Origin: JASHPR01 sp963729365
Lineage (GTDB): Bacteria; Actinomycetota; Actinomycetes; Streptosporangiales; Streptosporangiaceae
Length of the DNA stretch: 64,000 nucleotides
NCBI GenBank assembly: GCA_963729365.1
Contig: CAVSNQ010000022.1
Location: forward strand, 620,001-684,000
Direction of reading: 5' to 3'
This document shows, piece after piece, positions 34,901 to 43,948 of the stretch. Position numbers and translations under genes: made by a program. A model generated the notes under the pieces. It saw only the letters and a program-made list of their open reading frames with translations. It did not search any database and was not told where the DNA came from. Within the stretch, counting starts at the first letter, position 1, and each line of letters starts with the position of its first letter.

Positions 34901-35761
34901 TCAGACGAACAGCGGCTCGGCCGCCGTCCGGCCGACCAGCGCACTCATCGCTGCGTCGTTCGGCGCCCCGGTGAACCGGCTGGCCGCGTCAAGCACTTTC
35001 GGGAGCAAGCCCAGGTCCCCCGCGCTGCAGAGGAATACCCCAGGGCGGCTCATCGCCCACCACACGGAGAGGTCGATGTCGTCCTGCTGCTCAAGCGGCT
35101 CGTACCAGGTCGCCCGGGTGTGCGGCAGGCCCGCCCAGGGACGCAGCGCGATCGACTTGATCGTCTGCACCGCGACGCGCCGCTCGCGGCAGGTCTCGTA
35201 CAGAGCGTCGAAGTTGCCGGCGTAATACGAGTTCTGCATGGTGATGAAGTTGTACGGGAGCAGCACCGAGTCGAAGCCGAACCGCTCGAGGCTGCGGCGG
35301 TGCGTCGCGGCGATCTGGCTGCCGTGGCCGGTCACCCCAATCCAGCGGATGAGGCCCTGCTCCCGGGCTTCAAGGGCGGCCTCGAGGGCCCCGCCAGGAC
35401 TCAGAGCGGTGTCCCACTCGATCGGATCGGCTAGGGCGTGCAGCTGCCAGAGGTCGACGTGATCGACGCCCATCCGGTCCAGGGACCGGTGCAGTTCCTC
35501 GCGGGCCCCGGCTGCTGTGCGCTTGTCGCCCTTGGTGGCCAGGAAGAACCGGCCCGGTTCGCGCTGCAGCCACGGCCGGATGCGCACCTCCGCCTGGCCG
35601 TAGGACGAGGCCACGTCCAGATGGTTCACCCCGTGGGCGAGCAGGAGGTCCAGGGTCTCGTCCGCGGCCCGCTGGGAGACCTGCGCGAGAGCCGCCCCTC
35701 CGAAGATCACCCGGCTGCTCTGGTGGCCGGTGCGGCCGAACTCTGCCTGTTCGATGGGCAC
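34901..35761 (-). CDS. Aldo/keto reductase family protein
   Basis: 286 aa from GTG 35761, with GGGAGG upstream. The tetrad is Asp and Tyr in NHLDVASSYGQAE, Lys in LATKGDKR and His in LWQLHAL. The middle has GVTGHG and the C-terminal region TIKSIALRPWAG, a variant seen in actinobacterial AKRs whose NADP-binding arginine loop is shortened. It is transcribed away from larE, with a 340-bp gap between their starts, and has no operon partner. Substrate unknown. Confidence 0.85.
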   Translation of the reverse strand: MPIEQAEFGRTGHQSSRVIFGGAALAQVSQRAADETLDLLLAHGVNHLDVASSYGQAEVRIRPWLQREPGRFFLATKGDKRTAAGAREELHRSLDRMGVDHVDLWQLHALADPIEWDTALSPGGALEAALEAREQGLIRWIGVTGHGSQIAATHRRSLERFGFDSVLLPYNFITMQNSYYAGNFDALYETCRERRVAVQTIKSIALRPWAGLPHTRATWYEPLEQQDDIDLSVWWAMSRPGVFLCSAGDLGLLPKVLDAASRFTGAPNDAAMSALVGRTAAEPLFV

Positions 35762-36101
35762 GAGGCCTCCCGAAGTGCCGAAAGCTGAAGCCGACTGTAA
35801 GGCGGATCGCGGCGGCAGGTCAGCGCAACCGCGCCGAAGCGTATAGTCCGAATCATACGATCAGCCGCGGCATGACGGGCGATCGGCCAGGGGACGGGAT
35901 TGGCTGCCTGGCGATGGTAAACCGGCCGTGGGCAATGGCGCGCCATGCGTCTGACGTGCGAGGTGACCTGGGATTGCTGCCTATGACCGGGCCCGGATTC
36001 CCCACGAAACCTTCGCGCTGGCCAGGCACTGGACCAGGGCGGCCCGACGCCGGAGCAGATTACCGCGGCGCGGGCCCGGGCGAAAGGAGCAGGGACCGAG
36101 C
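35762..36101. other. Divergent gap with one inverted repeat
   Basis: The gap between the aldo/keto reductase and larE contains CGTAT-N10-ATACG at 35840-35859, with a TATAGT that could act as a -10 box on the plus strand. The last part before larE (from about 35990 to a TGA near 36108) has protein-like codon composition in one frame but no start codon. No gene is called. Confidence 0.3.
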
Positions 36102-36932
36102 GTGCCTGACGAGCTTGACGCGCTGGCCGGCCAGCTGACCGAGCGCCTGGCCGGATTGGGCAGCGCCCTGATCGCGTTCTCCGGCGGGGTGGACTCCTCT
36201 CTGGTCGCTGCGCTAGCCGCCCGGGCGCTCGGGGAACAAGCCCTCGCCGTAACCGCCGTCTCGCCCGCCCTCGCGACCGGAGAGCTGGACGGCGCCCGGT
36301 CGGTGGCCCGTGCCGTAGGTGTCCGGCACGAGCTGATCAGCACGGCCGAGCTGGAGCGCGACGACTACCGGCGCAACGACCGCTTCCGCTGCTACTACTG
36401 CAAATCCGAGTTGTACGAGCGGCTGGCCGCGCTGGCCCGGCGCCGCGGATTTGCCGCCGTGCTGTCCGGCGCCAACGCCGACGACACGGGTGACTGGCGG
36501 CCCGGGCTGCGCGCGGCGGCCGAGCACGGTGTCCGGCATCCCCTGCTGGAGGCGGCCGTGGGGAAGGATCAGGTGCGGGCGCTGGCGCAGCACCTGGGGG
36601 TTCCGAGTGCGGACAAGCCCGCGTCGCCCTGCCTGGCATCGCGGCTCCCTTACGGCACCCCGGTCAGCGCCGATGTGCTGTCTCAGGTAGACCGGGCCGA
36701 GCTGAGCCTGAAGGAACGGGGTTACCTGGAACTCCGGGTGCGGCATTTCGGTGCTCTCGGCCGGGTGCAGCTCGGCGCGGCGGACCTGTCGCGGACGGCG
36801 GACCCGGACGAGCATGCCGCGGTGCTGGCCTGCGTCCGCGCGGCTGGATATCAGCGCGCGGAGATCGACGAGCGGCCATTGCGGTCCGGTTCGCTGAACC
36901 TCGACATCACGCCGGTCAGCCGGGCCGGCTGA
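36102..36932 (+). CDS. larE: ATP-dependent sacrificial sulfur transferase LarE
   Basis: 276 aa from GTG 36102. PP-loop ATPase with FSGGVDSS (about 26-33), the Cys pair RCYYCKSEL (98 and 101), SGANADD and the sacrificial Cys about 178 in KPASPCLASRLPYG, which matches Cys176 of Lactiplantibacillus LarE. LarE adds sulfur to the pyridinium biscarboxylate made by LarB, and LarC then inserts nickel to give the NPN cofactor of lactate racemase and related enzymes. No larB, larC or larA is in this window, so the partners must be elsewhere or the protein has another role. Confidence 0.9.
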   Translation: MPDELDALAGQLTERLAGLGSALIAFSGGVDSSLVAALAARALGEQALAVTAVSPALATGELDGARSVARAVGVRHELISTAELERDDYRRNDRFRCYYCKSELYERLAALARRRGFAAVLSGANADDTGDWRPGLRAAAEHGVRHPLLEAAVGKDQVRALAQHLGVPSADKPASPCLASRLPYGTPVSADVLSQVDRAELSLKERGYLELRVRHFGALGRVQLGAADLSRTADPDEHAAVLACVRAAGYQRAEIDERPLRSGSLNLDITPVSRAG

Positions 36933-37038
36933 CCGGTCCCGGCATGTCGGGGCGGCGGGCGTCCCGCTTGGCGAGTTCGCCCGGCCCGGCCGCCGCACGC
37001 GGTCATGAGCTAGAAGCCGCAAGTCGTTAGGAGGGCAG

Positions 37039-38283
37039 GTGGCGCGAAGGTTCCCGCCGGGCTTCTGGTGGGGGGTCGCTTCTGCCGGTCATCAGACCGA
37101 GGGTGACAACACGGCGAGCGACACGTGGTTCCTGGAGCACGTGCGGCCGACGGTGTTCCGGGAGCCGTCGGGGAAGGCGTGCAACAGCTACGAGCTGTGG
37201 CGGGAGGACGTCGACCTGGTGGCCGGGCTGGGCTTGAACACCTACCGGTTCTCCGTCGAGTGGGCGAGGGTGGAGCCGGCCGAGGGCCGGTTCTCGGAAG
37301 AGGCCCTCGCGCACTACCGCGCGATCGTCGATCACTGCCACGATGCGGGGATCGCGTCGGTGGTGACCTACAACCACCTCACCTCACCGCACTGGTTCGC
37401 GCTGCGCGGCGGGTGGCTCGACCCGCGGGCCCCGGCGGTGTTCGCTCGCTACTGCGGCCTTGTCACCGAACGCCTCGGCGACAGCATCGCCCGGGTCGTG
37501 ACGCTGAACGAGCCGAACCTCCCGCGGCTCCTGACATGGCTGGAGGTACCAGAGGCCGTGCGCGAGCTCGAGCGGGCCACGCTGCTCGCCGCGAGCGAGG
37601 AGGCCGGCGTGCCCCGCTACCGGGTCGCCAATGTCGTGCTCCCGGAGGAGATGGACGCCATGGCCAGCGGGATGGCCGCCGGCCATCGGGCGGCGAAGGC
37701 CGCCATCAAGATCCGGCGTCCGGAGCTTCCGGTTGGGTTGAGTCTCGCGGTCGTCGACGACCAGGCGGCGGGCGACGACGCGTCGGTCCGGGACCGCAAG
37801 CGCGCCGAGGTGTACGGCAGGTGGCTGGCGCTGGCCCGGGAGGACGACTTCGTTGGCGTGCAGAACTACGAGCGCGCCCGGTACGACGGCGGCGGGCCCG
37901 TGCCGCCCCCGCCGGGGGCCGCGCTGAACCAGATGGGGTCGTACGTCGACCCGCTGTCGCTGGCCGGAGCGGTCCGCTACGTGCACGAGGCGGCCGGCGT
38001 GCCCGTGCTCGTGACCGAGCACGGGCTGGCGCACCACGACGACGCCCGCCGGGCGGCGTTCATCGAGGCGGCGCTCGGGGGGCTGCTCGACGTTATCGAG
38101 GATGGCGTACCGGTGGCCGGCTACCTGCACTGGACGTTGCTGGATAACTTCGAGTGGATCTGGGGCTTCGACGTCCAGTTCGGGCTGCACGAGGTCGACG
38201 GCCAGACGTTCGCCAGAAAGCCCAAGCCCAGCGCGGCCGTCTACTCAGCGATTGCGCGTGCTAACGCGCTCGGCGGCAGCTGA
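37039..38283 (+). CDS. GH1 family beta-glycosidase
   Basis: 414 aa; GTG 37039 follows AGGAGG. TIM-barrel retaining glycosidase: N-terminal FPPGFWWGVASAGHQTEG, RFSVEWARVEP, the acid/base Glu158 in TLNEPN and the nucleophile Glu327 in VTEHGL, where most relatives have TENG. LLDNFEWIWGF near the end binds substrate. No signal peptide is seen, so it acts inside the cell on imported glycosides. It is slightly shorter than typical beta-glucosidases (about 450) but all catalytic elements are present. It converges on the methyltransferase gene with no spacer. Confidence 0.88.
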   Translation: MARRFPPGFWWGVASAGHQTEGDNTASDTWFLEHVRPTVFREPSGKACNSYELWREDVDLVAGLGLNTYRFSVEWARVEPAEGRFSEEALAHYRAIVDHCHDAGIASVVTYNHLTSPHWFALRGGWLDPRAPAVFARYCGLVTERLGDSIARVVTLNEPNLPRLLTWLEVPEAVRELERATLLAASEEAGVPRYRVANVVLPEEMDAMASGMAAGHRAAKAAIKIRRPELPVGLSLAVVDDQAAGDDASVRDRKRAEVYGRWLALAREDDFVGVQNYERARYDGGGPVPPPPGAALNQMGSYVDPLSLAGAVRYVHEAAGVPVLVTEHGLAHHDDARRAAFIEAALGGLLDVIEDGVPVAGYLHWTLLDNFEWIWGFDVQFGLHEVDGQTFARKPKPSAAVYSAIARANALGGS

Positions 38284-39132
38284 TCACCGGCATGCCGCAA
38301 CCCACCGGAACGTGTTCGCCAAGGTGACCACCCCGGTGTCCGGGTCCTGGAACTGCGCGAGGGCACGCCGCAGGACGTCGCCGACCGCGGGCGCGCCCGC
38401 CGCCTCCGTGGCCCGAGCGCCGCCCGCGGAACAGAGAAGGCCGCGGACGGCGTCGTCCAGCGAGGCGTAGCGCCAAGAGCACACGACCTCGCCGTCGTCC
38501 ACCAGGCGCAGGCCGGCATCCGCCAGGGCGGCCTCCAGGTTGCCCGGGGCCGAGAGTGCGTATGGGGCGTGGTCGTCGGCCTGCTCCGGCGGAACGAGCG
38601 CGCTCATGGCCTCATGCACGACCGTGCCCTGGGACCGCTCGGGTGCAGCGAACAGGCTCGCGACGACGCGCCCGCCCGGACGGGTGACGCGGACCGCTTC
38701 GCGCAGCGCCCGCCCCGGGTCACCGGCGAACTGGAACGCATTGATGCCCAACACGGCATCGAACGCGGCGTCACCGAACGGCAAGGACTCCATGTCGCTC
38801 TCGCGCAGGTCGGCGTCTGGCAGCCGCTCGCGCGCGATGCCCAGCAGGCCTGCGCTGATGTCCAGACCGCTGGGGATCGCGCCGCGCCGGGCCGCCAGGG
38901 CGAGAGTGAGCCCGGAGCCACAGCCCACGTCGAGGACGCGAGTACCCTCGCCTACGCCCGCGACATCGAGCACCGCCTCGAATAGCGGCTGGTTGTGCGC
39001 CTCGGCCAGGTCCGCCCACGCCCGCGGGTCGGTGCCCCACAGACGGCGCTGCACCTGCGCCGCGGCGCTGGCGCCCTTAGCCCCTGCGGAGCCGGCGGCC
39101 CGGGGGGCCCGGGGGTCGATCCTGCCGCTCAT
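38284..39132 (-). CDS. Class I SAM-dependent methyltransferase
   Basis: 282 aa. The Rossmann-type methyltransferase core has motif I VLDVGCGSGLTLALA, acidic SGLDIS at the end of strand 2, LPFGDAAFDAVLGINAFQF and VTRPGGRVV. No substrate-specific domain is recognised; relatives methylate small phenolic or polyketide substrates, among others. The ATG overlaps the stop of the FAD oxidase gene (ATGA), which implies coupled translation with it. Confidence 0.85.
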   Translation of the reverse strand: MSGRIDPRAPRAAGSAGAKGASAAAQVQRRLWGTDPRAWADLAEAHNQPLFEAVLDVAGVGEGTRVLDVGCGSGLTLALAARRGAIPSGLDISAGLLGIARERLPDADLRESDMESLPFGDAAFDAVLGINAFQFAGDPGRALREAVRVTRPGGRVVASLFAAPERSQGTVVHEAMSALVPPEQADDHAPYALSAPGNLEAALADAGLRLVDDGEVVCSWRYASLDDAVRGLLCSAGGARATEAAGAPAVGDVLRRALAQFQDPDTGVVTLANTFRWVAACR

Positions 39133-40508
39133 GCCGTGCTCACCGCCGGCTTGATGTTCTGGTTGAGCCGGAAGACGTTTTCCGGGTCGTAGATCGCCTT
39201 GATCTGCTGCAAGCGCTCGATCGTGCGCCCGTACGCGCCGACGGCGGTGTCGTCTTCGTCATCGCCCATGAAGTTGACGTAGTTGCCCTCGCTCAGGAAC
39301 GGCTTGAGGGCGGCGTACGTCGCGCGCGCCCAGGCGATCTCGCGCTGGTCGTCGTCGGCGTCGCGCCAGGTAGCCGGCATGTTGACCAGCCAGCGGGCCC
39401 GGCGGAACGGGAACGCGGTCGCGCCGGAGTCCACCCGGGCGATCGCGCCGCCCAGGGCCAGCAGCTCTATCTGGGAGATCGGCGACTGGAGCGACGCCGC
39501 GCGCTCGAGCAGCGCGTCGATCAACCCGTCGGGCAGGTCGTCGGCGAAACCCGCTTTGATATAGGTGCGCAGGCCATGGGCGAACAGGTCGTCGGTGATC
39601 GTCTGCATGAAGAGAAAGGGCACGACCGACAGGTCGCTGGCCGACGGCTGAAGCTCGTCTCGGATCTTGGCCAGCACGGCCCGGCCCTGCTCGGCGTCGC
39701 CTGACCACTCCACGAGCGACATGATGCCGTGCCGCCCGACCAGCTCCGGCGCCATCCACGGCACGTCGCCGGCGCGCCGCAGGAAGCTCGTCCACAGCAA
39801 CTCGTCCCGCGCGGCGGGGTCGGCCATCTCGCGCCGGCCGCGCTCGATTACCTGACGCGCCTCCTCCAGGGGGTGGAAGGTGGCCAGGATCAGGAGCTCT
39901 GACAGCTCGTGCAGTGCGAACTCGAACTCGGTGACCACGCCGAAGTTGCCGCCGCCACCGCGCAGCGCCCAGAACAGGTCGGCGTGCTCGTCTGCCGACG
40001 CGCGCAGGATCTCGCCGTCGGCGGTGACGACCTCCGCGGACAGCAGGCTGTCGATGGTCAGGCCGTAGCGGCGCATCAGGCGGCCAACGCCCCCGCCGAG
40101 CGTGAGCCCGCCCGCGCCGGTGTGCGAGACGACGCCGGCCGGCAGCACGAGACCGTGCTCCTGGGTGGCGCGGTCGACTTCTCCGAGCAACGTCCCGCCG
40201 CCGACCTTCGCCCGCCGCGTTTGCGGGTTGACGCGGACGTGGTTGAGCGCGCGCAGATCGATCACGATGCCGTCATCACAGACGCTGTGTCCCGGCATCG
40301 AGTGCCCGCCGCTGCGCACGGCGATCAGCAGGCCCTCGGCGCGCGCATAGCAGATGGCGGCCGCCACGTCCCGCGGCGACCGCGGCCGTGCGATCAGCGC
40401 CGGCCGACGGTCGTGCATAGCGTTCCAGATGGCGCGGGCGGCGTTGTAGCCGGCCTCGTCCGGGCGGATTATCGTGCCGCTGAAGCCGGGGATAGCGGTG
40501 GCTGCCAT
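39129..40508 (-). CDS. Berberine-bridge-type FAD oxidoreductase, mono-covalent type
   Basis: 459 aa. The PCMH FAD domain has RSGGHSMPGHSVCDDG, whose first His should carry the 8-alpha covalent flavin. The position of the second covalent link (Cys in GxCxxxG of bicovalent oxidases) reads VVSHTGAGG, so only one bond is expected. FWALRGGGGNFGVVTEFEF and the C-terminal BBE motif NYVNFMGDDEDD..YGRTIERLQQIKAIYDPENVFRLNQNI are present. These enzymes oxidise sugars, alcohols or alkaloid-like substrates with O2. It follows a VOC gene by 58 bp and overlaps the methyltransferase. Confidence 0.88.
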   Translation of the reverse strand: MAATAIPGFSGTIIRPDEAGYNAARAIWNAMHDRRPALIARPRSPRDVAAAICYARAEGLLIAVRSGGHSMPGHSVCDDGIVIDLRALNHVRVNPQTRRAKVGGGTLLGEVDRATQEHGLVLPAGVVSHTGAGGLTLGGGVGRLMRRYGLTIDSLLSAEVVTADGEILRASADEHADLFWALRGGGGNFGVVTEFEFALHELSELLILATFHPLEEARQVIERGRREMADPAARDELLWTSFLRRAGDVPWMAPELVGRHGIMSLVEWSGDAEQGRAVLAKIRDELQPSASDLSVVPFLFMQTITDDLFAHGLRTYIKAGFADDLPDGLIDALLERAASLQSPISQIELLALGGAIARVDSGATAFPFRRARWLVNMPATWRDADDDQREIAWARATYAALKPFLSEGNYVNFMGDDEDDTAVGAYGRTIERLQQIKAIYDPENVFRLNQNIKPAVSTA

Positions 40509-40566
40509 GCTCTCCTGCAGATATCTATGAGTAGGGATCGCCTCAGGCGCTCGCCGACCTCTTGCG

Positions 40567-41064
40567 TTAGTCGCCGGCCCGCAGCGCGACCAGGTGGTCG
40601 TGCAGGCCGGCGATGACGTCGTTGTGCTGGTGCAGCTCGATCGGATGCGGGAACAGCGGCCCGCCGTCGTGCCACGCGACCGAGATCGGCCCCGTCTGTG
40701 CCGTGTTGATCAGCCGGCACCCCAGCCCCGCGAGCCGCGCGCTCTCCTGCTCCACGTCGGGCACCACCCAGGAAACGTGGCTGACCGTCCCCGGGGCGAC
40801 GCCGTACGCGGCTGCCAGGCGATCGTCGATCACGTGAACCTGGCCGAGCTCGACGACCACCGATCCCCACGCGGCGAAGGCGGCCGAGTGGTCGAATTCG
40901 ACGTCGTGGTACTGCTGGCCGTCGACCGTGAGGACGAACGAGTCGAACGCGATGTGCGGGAGGACCTGGAACGGGCCGACGCCGAGGTCCCGGCCCCACC
41001 GCTGTAGCGCGGAGTCAAGGTCGTCAACCCAGTAGCCGACGTGGTGCAGCCGCTGCATCGTCAC
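40567..41064 (-). CDS. VOC (glyoxalase/dioxygenase-fold) family protein
   Basis: 165 aa from GTG 41064, which overlaps the monooxygenase stop (GTGA); an ATG two codons later is also possible. Two beta-alpha-beta-beta-beta modules are suggested by RLHHVGYWVDDLDSALQRW and VSHVSWVVPDVEQESARL, with the candidate metal ligands His in HHVG and HVSW and a Glu in HPIELHQ. The fold covers glyoxalases, epimerases and extradiol dioxygenases. In an operon with an aromatic-type monooxygenase a ring-modifying role is possible but not shown. Confidence 0.8.
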   Translation of the reverse strand: MTMQRLHHVGYWVDDLDSALQRWGRDLGVGPFQVLPHIAFDSFVLTVDGQQYHDVEFDHSAAFAAWGSVVVELGQVHVIDDRLAAAYGVAPGTVSHVSWVVPDVEQESARLAGLGCRLINTAQTGPISVAWHDGGPLFPHPIELHQHNDVIAGLHDHLVALRAGD

Positions 41065-42308
41065 CGGGCCGTGGCGTCGTCGCGCTGCGCGCGGTCCTCG
41101 AGCGCCCCGCCGCCGAACTGGCGGTCGTGATCCATGGTCATGCGCATGAACGGGTAAACGTAGTCGCGCATGTCCTGCTCGTAGACCCCGATGGCCCGGA
41201 CGAGATCGGTCTCGCCGCGTGCGGCCGCGGTGAGCTGGTCCAGCAGGTGCGCGGCGTCGCGCAGCGCCAGGTTCGCACCCAGGCCGAGCGTCGGGAGCAT
41301 GGCGTGGGCGGCGTCGCCGATCAGCGTCACCCGCGAGGGCGGCCACGGCGCCGCCGGCTCGAGGAAGCCGAAGGGGATCACGAAGATCGAGTCGACGTCG
41401 AGGCCCGCGACCAGGGCTCGCGCGGCGGGGTGCCAGCCCTCGATCGCGCCCAGCATCGCATCGCGGAGCATCGCCGGCGTATTGGACGTCCACTCGGCCG
41501 CGGGCGGGATCACCGTCCCGGGCGCCACGCTGCAGCTGATCATGACGTAGTCGTCGACCGGCTCGAGCCGTACGTCGGGCGCGATCGCGGCCGCCGCGTC
41601 GCCCGGGCGCTGCCGGGGCCGGTAGACCGAGATCAGCAGTCGCGAGCCCTTCCGGTCCGCGGCGATGATCACGCCATCGAACAGGTGCGGCGGCATCCGC
41701 CCGAGCAGTTCGGGGGTCAACGGCGTACGGCCGAAGACGCCGAGCCCCCGGACGCCGGTGTCGATGACCGGCGTGCCGGGAAGCCGCTGCCTGCGGACCG
41801 CCGAGCGGATGCCGTCGGCGCCGATCAGGACGTCGCCCCGGGCCGTCGTGCCGTCGGCGAGGGTCACCGATACGCCGGAGGGGGTCTCGCCGTACCCGAC
41901 GACCGCTTGGCCGGGGTGGAACGACTCGCCCAGCCGGGCCCGCAGGATCGAGCGCAGCGTCCGGCGGTGGACCCCGGTGTGCGGGCGTTCACCCTCGTTC
42001 GGCGGGCCCAGGTGCGGCTGCGAGCTCAGCTCGCTGAGCTGATCGTCGAGGACGATCGACTCACGCCGGTCGTAGGTCAGGCGTGAGGTCTCGGCGTACA
42101 GCTCGAACAGGTCCTCGGGCAGGCAGCGCCGCAGGGCCTCGCCGCCGTCGGCGTTCATGTGGAGGTAGTAGCCGATCTTGCGGCTGTCGTCGGCGTCGCG
42201 CTCGAAGATCTCGCACGTGTGGCCGTCCTTGAGCAGCCCCTGGGCCAGGGCCGGGCCGCTGAGGCCGCCACCGGCGATGAGGACGTGCAGCGGTTCGGTA
42301 CTGGTCAC
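41061..42308 (-). CDS. FAD-dependent monooxygenase (PHBH/aromatic hydroxylase type)
   Basis: 415 aa from GTG 42308, seven bases after AAGGAG. Class A flavin monooxygenase: N-terminal Rossmann VLIAGGGLSGPALAQGL, the DG-containing LIGADGIRSAVR, and VTLIGDAAHAMLPTLGLGANLALRDAAHL that binds the FAD pyrophosphate and ribityl chain. It would hydroxylate an aromatic or similar ring using NAD(P)H and O2. The gene follows a FAH-family hydrolase by 59 bp and overlaps a VOC gene, so it is in the middle of a catabolic operon. Confidence 0.88.
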   Translation of the reverse strand: MTSTEPLHVLIAGGGLSGPALAQGLLKDGHTCEIFERDADDSRKIGYYLHMNADGGEALRRCLPEDLFELYAETSRLTYDRRESIVLDDQLSELSSQPHLGPPNEGERPHTGVHRRTLRSILRARLGESFHPGQAVVGYGETPSGVSVTLADGTTARGDVLIGADGIRSAVRRQRLPGTPVIDTGVRGLGVFGRTPLTPELLGRMPPHLFDGVIIAADRKGSRLLISVYRPRQRPGDAAAAIAPDVRLEPVDDYVMISCSVAPGTVIPPAAEWTSNTPAMLRDAMLGAIEGWHPAARALVAGLDVDSIFVIPFGFLEPAAPWPPSRVTLIGDAAHAMLPTLGLGANLALRDAAHLLDQLTAAARGETDLVRAIGVYEQDMRDYVYPFMRMTMDHDRQFGGGALEDRAQRDDATAR

Positions 42309-42367
42309 GGCGATCTCCTTCTCTTCGTTGCGGCGGCTCTCCGCGGCAGGCCCGCCCCGACGCCTGA

Positions 42368-43249
42368 TCAGCCCGTCGAAGAGTAGAGGTCGGTCGAGTA
42401 CGGCGGGGTATCGTGGGCGGCGCTCCACGGCACCACGTGGTTGCGGAGCACGCCCACGCCCTCGACCTCGGCCTCGATGCGGTCACCGGGCTGCAGGTAG
42501 AACTCGAACGGGTTCGGTTGAACCGCGGCCACGCCCGAGATCGTCCCGGTCGTGAGGATGTCCCCGGCCGAGTAGCCCTGCGCCGAGTGGTAGGCGACGA
42601 GGTGGGGGATCGAGACAAGCATCTGGGCGGTGTTGCCGCGCTGGCGGACCTGGCCGTTGACCCGCAGCTCCATCGCCAGCGCCTGGGCGTCCGGCACCTC
42701 GTCCTTGGTCACGATCCAGGGGCCGATCGGGCAGAACGTGTCGATGGCCTTGGAAAACGAGAACACGCCGGACTGCATCTCCCGCCGCTGGATGTCGCGG
42801 GCCGTGATGTCATTGAAGACCGTGTATCCGGCGATGTAGTCCCCGGCCTCCTCGGGCCCGAAGAACTTGCCGCTGCGGCCGATGATGATCGCCAGCTCGA
42901 GCTCGTAGTCAAGCTCCTTCGTCAGCCCTTCGGGGTACACGATGGCGTCGTCGGGGCCGATGATCGCGTCAACGTTCTGGAAGAACACGATTCCCTTGTG
43001 CACCGGATGCGACCAGTCAACGGCCTGCAGCTCCTCGTGATGGTCGGCGAAGTTGCCGGCGGTGTGGAAGAACTTCTTCGGCACGATCGGCGCCTGCAGC
43101 CGGACGTCGGCCAGCGGGAAGCGGTCCCCCGTTTCGCCGGCCTGGCCGCCCCGCTCGAACCACTCGCGCGTCGAGGCACAATCGAGCTCCACAACGACCT
43201 CACCCTCGAGGCGACCGACCCGACCGGCGTCGAAGGTGACCAGTTTCAT
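42368..43249 (-). CDS. Fumarylacetoacetate hydrolase family protein
   Basis: 293 aa. FAH-fold enzyme that hydrolyses or decarboxylates C-C bonds of 2,4-dioxo acids late in ring cleavage pathways. Seen: HTAGNFADHHEEL, the metal-binding pair of Glu in DYELELAIIIGR, the Asp in FNDITARDIQ, and the end region GDILTTGTISG and PGDRIEAEVEGVG. Length and order of motifs are normal. It is the first gene after a strong promoter with an overlapping palindromic operator and probably heads the minus-strand operon that runs to the methyltransferase. Confidence 0.9.
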   Translation of the reverse strand: MKLVTFDAGRVGRLEGEVVVELDCASTREWFERGGQAGETGDRFPLADVRLQAPIVPKKFFHTAGNFADHHEELQAVDWSHPVHKGIVFFQNVDAIIGPDDAIVYPEGLTKELDYELELAIIIGRSGKFFGPEEAGDYIAGYTVFNDITARDIQRREMQSGVFSFSKAIDTFCPIGPWIVTKDEVPDAQALAMELRVNGQVRQRGNTAQMLVSIPHLVAYHSAQGYSAGDILTTGTISGVAAVQPNPFEFYLQPGDRIEAEVEGVGVLRNHVVPWSAAHDTPPYSTDLYSSTG

Positions 43250-43264
43250 GGCGTGCTCTCATTC

Positions 43265-43283
43265 TACGAAAGTTACTTTCGTA
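43265..43283. promoter_or_regulatory. IclR-type operator, site A
   Basis: TACGAAAGT-T-ACTTTCGTA: a perfect palindrome with 9-bp arms and one central base, located directly downstream of the -10 box of the FAH promoter and over its expected start point. It shares the core GAAAGT-N-ACTTTC with sites B and C. Confidence 0.7.
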
Positions 43284-43285
43284 AT

Positions 43286-43315
43286 ATCATCGGACGCTGC
43301 GGGACGCGATGTCAA
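43286..43315 (-). promoter_or_regulatory. Promoter of the FAH operon
   Basis: Read on the minus strand: TTGACA (43315-43310), an 18-bp spacer and GATGAT (43291-43286). The -35 box is a perfect sigma-70 consensus. The operator follows immediately, so a bound dimer would block initiation. Confidence 0.6.
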
Positions 43316-43357
43316 GAGGGCCGCCGGCGCGGGGCCCAGAGGCAGGCCGGCGCGCTG

Positions 43358-43948
43358 TCAAGAGGGTCGTCCGGCGCCGTCCGGGGCAGGGACGCGGAAC
43401 ACGCGGAGCTGGAGCGCAAGCGCCGCGTAGTAGCCGACGAGGGTGAGCAGCTCGAACAGCCCCGCCGTGCTGACCTGATCGACTGCCTCGAGGTACTCGG
43501 CATCGTCCAGGTCGCCCCGCGCCACGAGCGCCGCGACCGTGCGCGCGACCACGGCCTCGCGCCCGCTCAGCGCGGCGTGGCGACCGTCGCGCACGGCGGC
43601 CAGCTCAGCGTCGCCCAGCCCGGCCGATCGGGCGGCCGCCTCGTGGGCGTACCACTCGAAGCCGGACCGCCAGTGGGCCGCAACGACGAGGATCGCGATC
43701 TCGCGGGACCGGTCGTCGAGGCCGGTGTCGTAGCGCACCGAAGAGCCGAGTGCCTGCAGGGCCGACCCCAGCCGCGGCTGGAGCAGGAAGGCGTTGAACG
43801 GGCCCTCGAGGCGTCCGTCCGCGTCAACCAGCCGGAACGGCTGGGGGCCCTGGGCGCGGCGCCCCCCGGCGATCGCGTCGTAGAGCGAACGCTGCCCGTC
43901 GTCGAGCGACGACGGCTCGAGTTTCGGGATGCGCGCGCCGGAGGTCAC
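43358..43948 (-). CDS. Carboxymuconolactone decarboxylase-fold protein
   Basis: 196 aa from GTG 43948, which overlaps the IclR stop (GTGA). The all-helical CMD/AhpD fold is indicated by GPFNAFLLQPRLGSALQALGSSVRYDTGLDDRSREIAILVVAAHW and FEWYAHEAAARSAGLGDAELAAVRDG. The CxxC of AhpD peroxidases is absent. Related proteins sit in aromatic and polyketide catabolic clusters, often without proven activity. Cotranscription with the regulator suggests that it is expressed under the same control as the pathway. Confidence 0.83.
   Translation of the reverse strand: MTSGARIPKLEPSSLDDGQRSLYDAIAGGRRAQGPQPFRLVDADGRLEGPFNAFLLQPRLGSALQALGSSVRYDTGLDDRSREIAILVVAAHWRSGFEWYAHEAAARSAGLGDAELAAVRDGRHAALSGREAVVARTVAALVARGDLDDAEYLEAVDQVSTAGLFELLTLVGYYAALALQLRVFRVPAPDGAGRPS

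Noticed and set aside
35872..36138. Small plus-strand frame before larE
   Set aside because: No ribosome site, no similarity, and it overlaps the larE start.
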